Of a stretch of DNA of 64,000 nucleotides, positions 61,104 to 64,000 are shown in pieces; the stretch's first letter is position 1, and each line of letters begins with the position of its first letter. Source of the stretch: Daphnia pulex (Eukaryota > Arthropoda > Branchiopoda > Diplostraca > Daphniidae). The translations under genes were made by a program, and so were the position numbers. The stretch lies in NCBI RefSeq assembly GCF_021134715.1, contig NC_060018.1:3303501-3367500 (forward strand), read 5' to 3'. The notes beneath the pieces were generated by a model. It saw nothing but the letters and a program-made list of their open reading frames with translations, ran no database searches and was not told the origin of the DNA.

Positions 61104-63724
61104 TTATTTACTACTTATCTGTTACTACTTAATTGAAACCAAATGGCAATTTGTTTTGACGTCAATTTGCTTCTACCACTTTCCAGTCATGCAAGATGAA
61201 ACAGCATCAAAATGTGAGGCTTGAGGTCTTCGGTCTTGACTGTTGAGGAGGTATATTATTTTGTCACGCGAAGTCGCGAACCTGACTTTACGCGGTATCC
61301 TGAATCATCGATGCGCGGAATACTGAATATATCGTCTATCGTCTTCGTCCGTGGATGCTAAGTGCTGTCACTAGGTGGCTAAATATTTCAGTGTGTTTAG
61401 GGATTGAACTATTCAGCCCTAGTGTGTTGGATGTACTGGAGGGGGGGGGGGGGTCACCTTAGTTTTGACTTTTGAGACGAGAAAACCTAAAATCATTCTT
61501 TTTCTTCCGAGACGCTGGCCGAGAAGGTTACTCTAGACATCATTGCTGGGTACTATCTTTCCTGACATTGTTCTACATAAAAAAAGGTAATTCCTGCTTT
61601 TATCCTTAACGTGAATGTTTTTTATGGATAACATGGCCTTAAATTTATACTTGCAAATTCCATGTGGCCATGCCCTGTTGTACACTATTTCAAAATGTCG
61701 TCTCTTGCTGCATGCTGCACGTTTTGTCACATGTCAAAGTACTTCAGAACAGTACAAGTAATAATGTCGAGTAACTTAATAATCCTAAGACTTGTTACAA
61801 CATGATAATACTGTGATCGAGAAATTAGTTTTTTTTTTTAAATTACCAATTATCAAACATTTGTAGTCAAAAGTTACACGTATTGTAAAATCTTCTGTGA
61901 TTTGTTTTGCGAATTTTTTTAGTTGAGATATGCAGTAGAATCGAACTTGCGAAAACACACATTTAAGTTACTAATAATGAGAAGTTTATTTTACTAATCC
62001 TACTAATTTGTTGGCAGGTTGGTGGAGATTTTTCTCAACGTCCAGTGCCAAATTGACAAGATGTCTGATGTATCATGTTGCGAGATGAAAATGGGAAGAA
62101 AACAGGAAATCTGAAAAATGGTAACAATTTACTTGAAAGACAACTTAAGTGGGTTTGCATTTTGCTTAAATTGTAGCCTGTGTATTTGTTTTTTGATTAG
62201 AAATTACTTGAGTTTGGGTATAAAACTTTAGATAACATTTGACAATAACTGCTTCAAATAAGAGCCTTTGTGAAATATGAGCTTGTGAAAATTTTAATTT
62301 TCTTAAAAAATAGCTTTTCTCTAAGAACTGAATTTCCCTTTTTACACTAGCTTGAAGATGTTCTTGGTTAACTGATATTCCTTTGCTTTGTAGATTCCTT
62401 GGTCCAGTTTGGCGTTGGTGGTGATTCTGGTGTGCAGTGGTGTGGCAGTCATTTTCTGATTGAAAGATGCACTGAAATGCATTTTCTGCAGACCTGCAAT
62501 TCAACATCCGACATCAATTTACCATGTTGGTGTTCCTGCAGTGTTTGAACTGTTGTGTGAAATAGTTGGTGTTGCCTTATGGTTGTCTTGCATTAAGGTG
62601 TCGTCTCTTGCGACTTTTACCCACGTTAAGGTATTGATGGATGAAAAATTTTATTTATTATTGACTCGAACTTAATCTCTTTTCTTTCGTTTCAGTTCGA
62701 TCGTGTGCCGCTGTTTCAGACTTGATCTATTGTTGAAGCTGAGGAGTTGCTGAAATTCAAGACTGATAAATCATTAGATAATTAAAAATGAAAATCTTTT
62801 GTCCCTTTTCCCTAAGTAAACGAAATATCCTGTTGGTTAGTTTGAAAACTAGGAATGTTATAATAATGGGGAATTGCAACGAGTAAGAAAAGTTAACCAC
62901 CAAGATTCTTTTATTCCGATGAACTCTACCGCCTTCACAAATATTCTTAAACATTTCGCTCTTAATCAATATTATTGCCTCGTTAAAAAAATAAATTGCT
63001 GAAACCAAAATTATTTTCTGCTGTATATTACTATTTTCACTATAACAAAGTCGCCGCTTGACCTAACCAGTTAGGACCCATGTGCTCAAAAGCAATATGA
63101 TATTTACCTAAGTTCCTGTCCAAATTTTTATTATTTTTTAAATTTCCCTAAAAACAACCCCCATTTATTATTTTACTAAGTCTTTTTCGCAAAAAATTGG
63201 CTATGTTCATTGACCACCCTTTTTTTTGTTTATAAATTAAAACAATTTTTATATTATCATTTAATATTTTTATTCATTTTAACACAAACACATATATTTT
63301 ATGGCCCCCAGGGAGGGGGGGGCCTGTGACTTTCCCAACCGCGATAATAACATGTGCCGTTATTATTTTGTTGGTGCAGAAAGCCGGAATTTAATCTAGC
63401 AGTTGTCGACTATGTCAAATCTGACATAGGGTCAGATTGCCACAATCATACTGCACAAGTAAAAACGCAAAAGACGACAGATGAAACAAATTCAAGTAAG
63501 CAACTGACTGGCAGAGCAAAACCACAAATAAAAACGGATAAAAATATTTAAAGTCAGCAACACAAGATACCACTTGCAAAGCAAAAAACAGTTAAAATTT
63601 TCAAGTCAGCAATTTGGAAAAATTCTGGCACAGCTACTTCAGGATAACTCCAGCACAGCTACTTCTGGATAACACTGGCACCACATCCTGCAAACAACGG
63701 TTGAAGTTGTCTTCATCACACCTT
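61104..63724. other. AT-rich intergenic region
   Basis: About 2.6 kb with no supported gene. A G13 run lies at 61441-61453 and another G run near 63314-63320. A short open frame at 62460-62675 has no recognisable domain. A non-coding transcript cannot be excluded, but nothing in the sequence demands one. Confidence 0.4.
63628..63690. repeat. Two-copy imperfect repeat, about 27-bp unit
   Basis: The string gcacagctacttc followed by ggataac occurs twice in a row with a few mismatches. It lies just beyond the probable stop codon of the gene at the right edge, in its presumed 3' UTR. Confidence 0.75.
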
Positions 63725-64000
63725 TCACCATCTGGCTGCAACGTGAAGCGTGGTTGTAAGACCTATTGAAGAAAATAAAAAATTACCATTGGGAAACACA
63801 AGTGTGTACAGAATCACACAGGAACTCATTACGATAAAAGAATAGCAGGAGTAAGACTAAACAGAACAACTTTGATGTCTCAAATTTTACAAAGGAAGAT
63901 TTACCATTGGCAAGGTATTCAAATTTCCACGGTAGCAAAGCAAATTGATCTCTAGTCATATGAAGTAAATAGTTGAAGGAAATCTGAAGAAAATAATTAC
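63725..64000 (-). CDS. Partial gene, probable last coding exons, runs off the window
   Basis: Two minus-strand exons with good borders: 63983-63905 (acceptor attttcttcag, donor ATG|gtaaat) and 63762-63725 (acceptor ttcttcaatag). Only one frame of the first is open: ISFNYLLHMTRDQFALLPWK and then FEYLAN. It joins in phase to GLTTTLHVAARW and stop TGA 63727-63725. The gene would start to the right of the window. The fragment is too short to recognise a family. Alternatively, these are exon-like chance matches. Confidence 0.4.

Noticed and set aside
62460-62675. 71-residue plus-strand frame
   Set aside because: Single short frame without homology features or clear splice context in AT-rich DNA.

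Overview
The window is nuclear DNA of an arthropod. Genes are split by many short introns (often 60-100 bp) with standard GT-AG borders, intergenic DNA is AT-rich with simple repeats, and the recognisable proteins are animal ones. Intron size, compact spacing and gene content suggest a Daphnia-like crustacean; that last step is inference. Only DNA was available, so exon joins come from open frames, splice consensus and reading-phase agreement.

Region 1 (about 0.3-18.0 kb, minus strand) holds three tandem receptor-type protein tyrosine phosphatase genes. Each has a signal peptide, divergent extracellular modules that are mostly fibronectin type III-like, one transmembrane helix and one cytoplasmic PTP domain with an intact catalytic loop. 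The third gene is much longer: about ten FN3-like modules behind a Ser/Thr-rich stalk encoded by a locally triplicated exon-intron block.

Region 2 (18.4-22.5 kb) is a dense housekeeping block: TRUB1 tRNA pseudouridine synthase (minus), ATP synthase subunit f (plus, divergent from TRUB1 across about 370 bp) and Rac1 (minus, convergent with subunit f).

Region 3 (22.5-34.8 kb) is the myocardin-related transcription factor gene (plus) with a long low-complexity upstream region, a probable long 3' UTR, and a tRNA-Thr(CGT) gene downstream.

Region 4 (35.8-49.5 kb) has two divergently transcribed four-helix membrane protein genes of claudin/PMP22 type. They are separated by about 4 kb of simple-sequence DNA.

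Region 5 (51.3-61.1 kb) holds an apparent dicistronic unit (RGS-like ORF, then an MXRA7-like ORF 3 nt after its stop), an 870-residue protein with two BTB-type regions and a UBA-like C-terminus, the G-alpha-12/13 gene (concertina) and an ANKRD49-like ankyrin gene (minus). The last 3 kb is mostly AT-rich non-coding DNA, ending in the probable last exons of a minus-strand gene that runs off the right edge.

Rac1, MRTF and G-alpha-12/13 all act in Rho-family/actin signalling; their proximity is worth noting, but nothing in the sequence shows it is functional. The strongest leads for something undescribed are the 3-nt-spaced ORF pair at 51.3-52.2 kb, the stalk exon triplication in the third phosphatase, and the middle exons of the first tetraspan gene.
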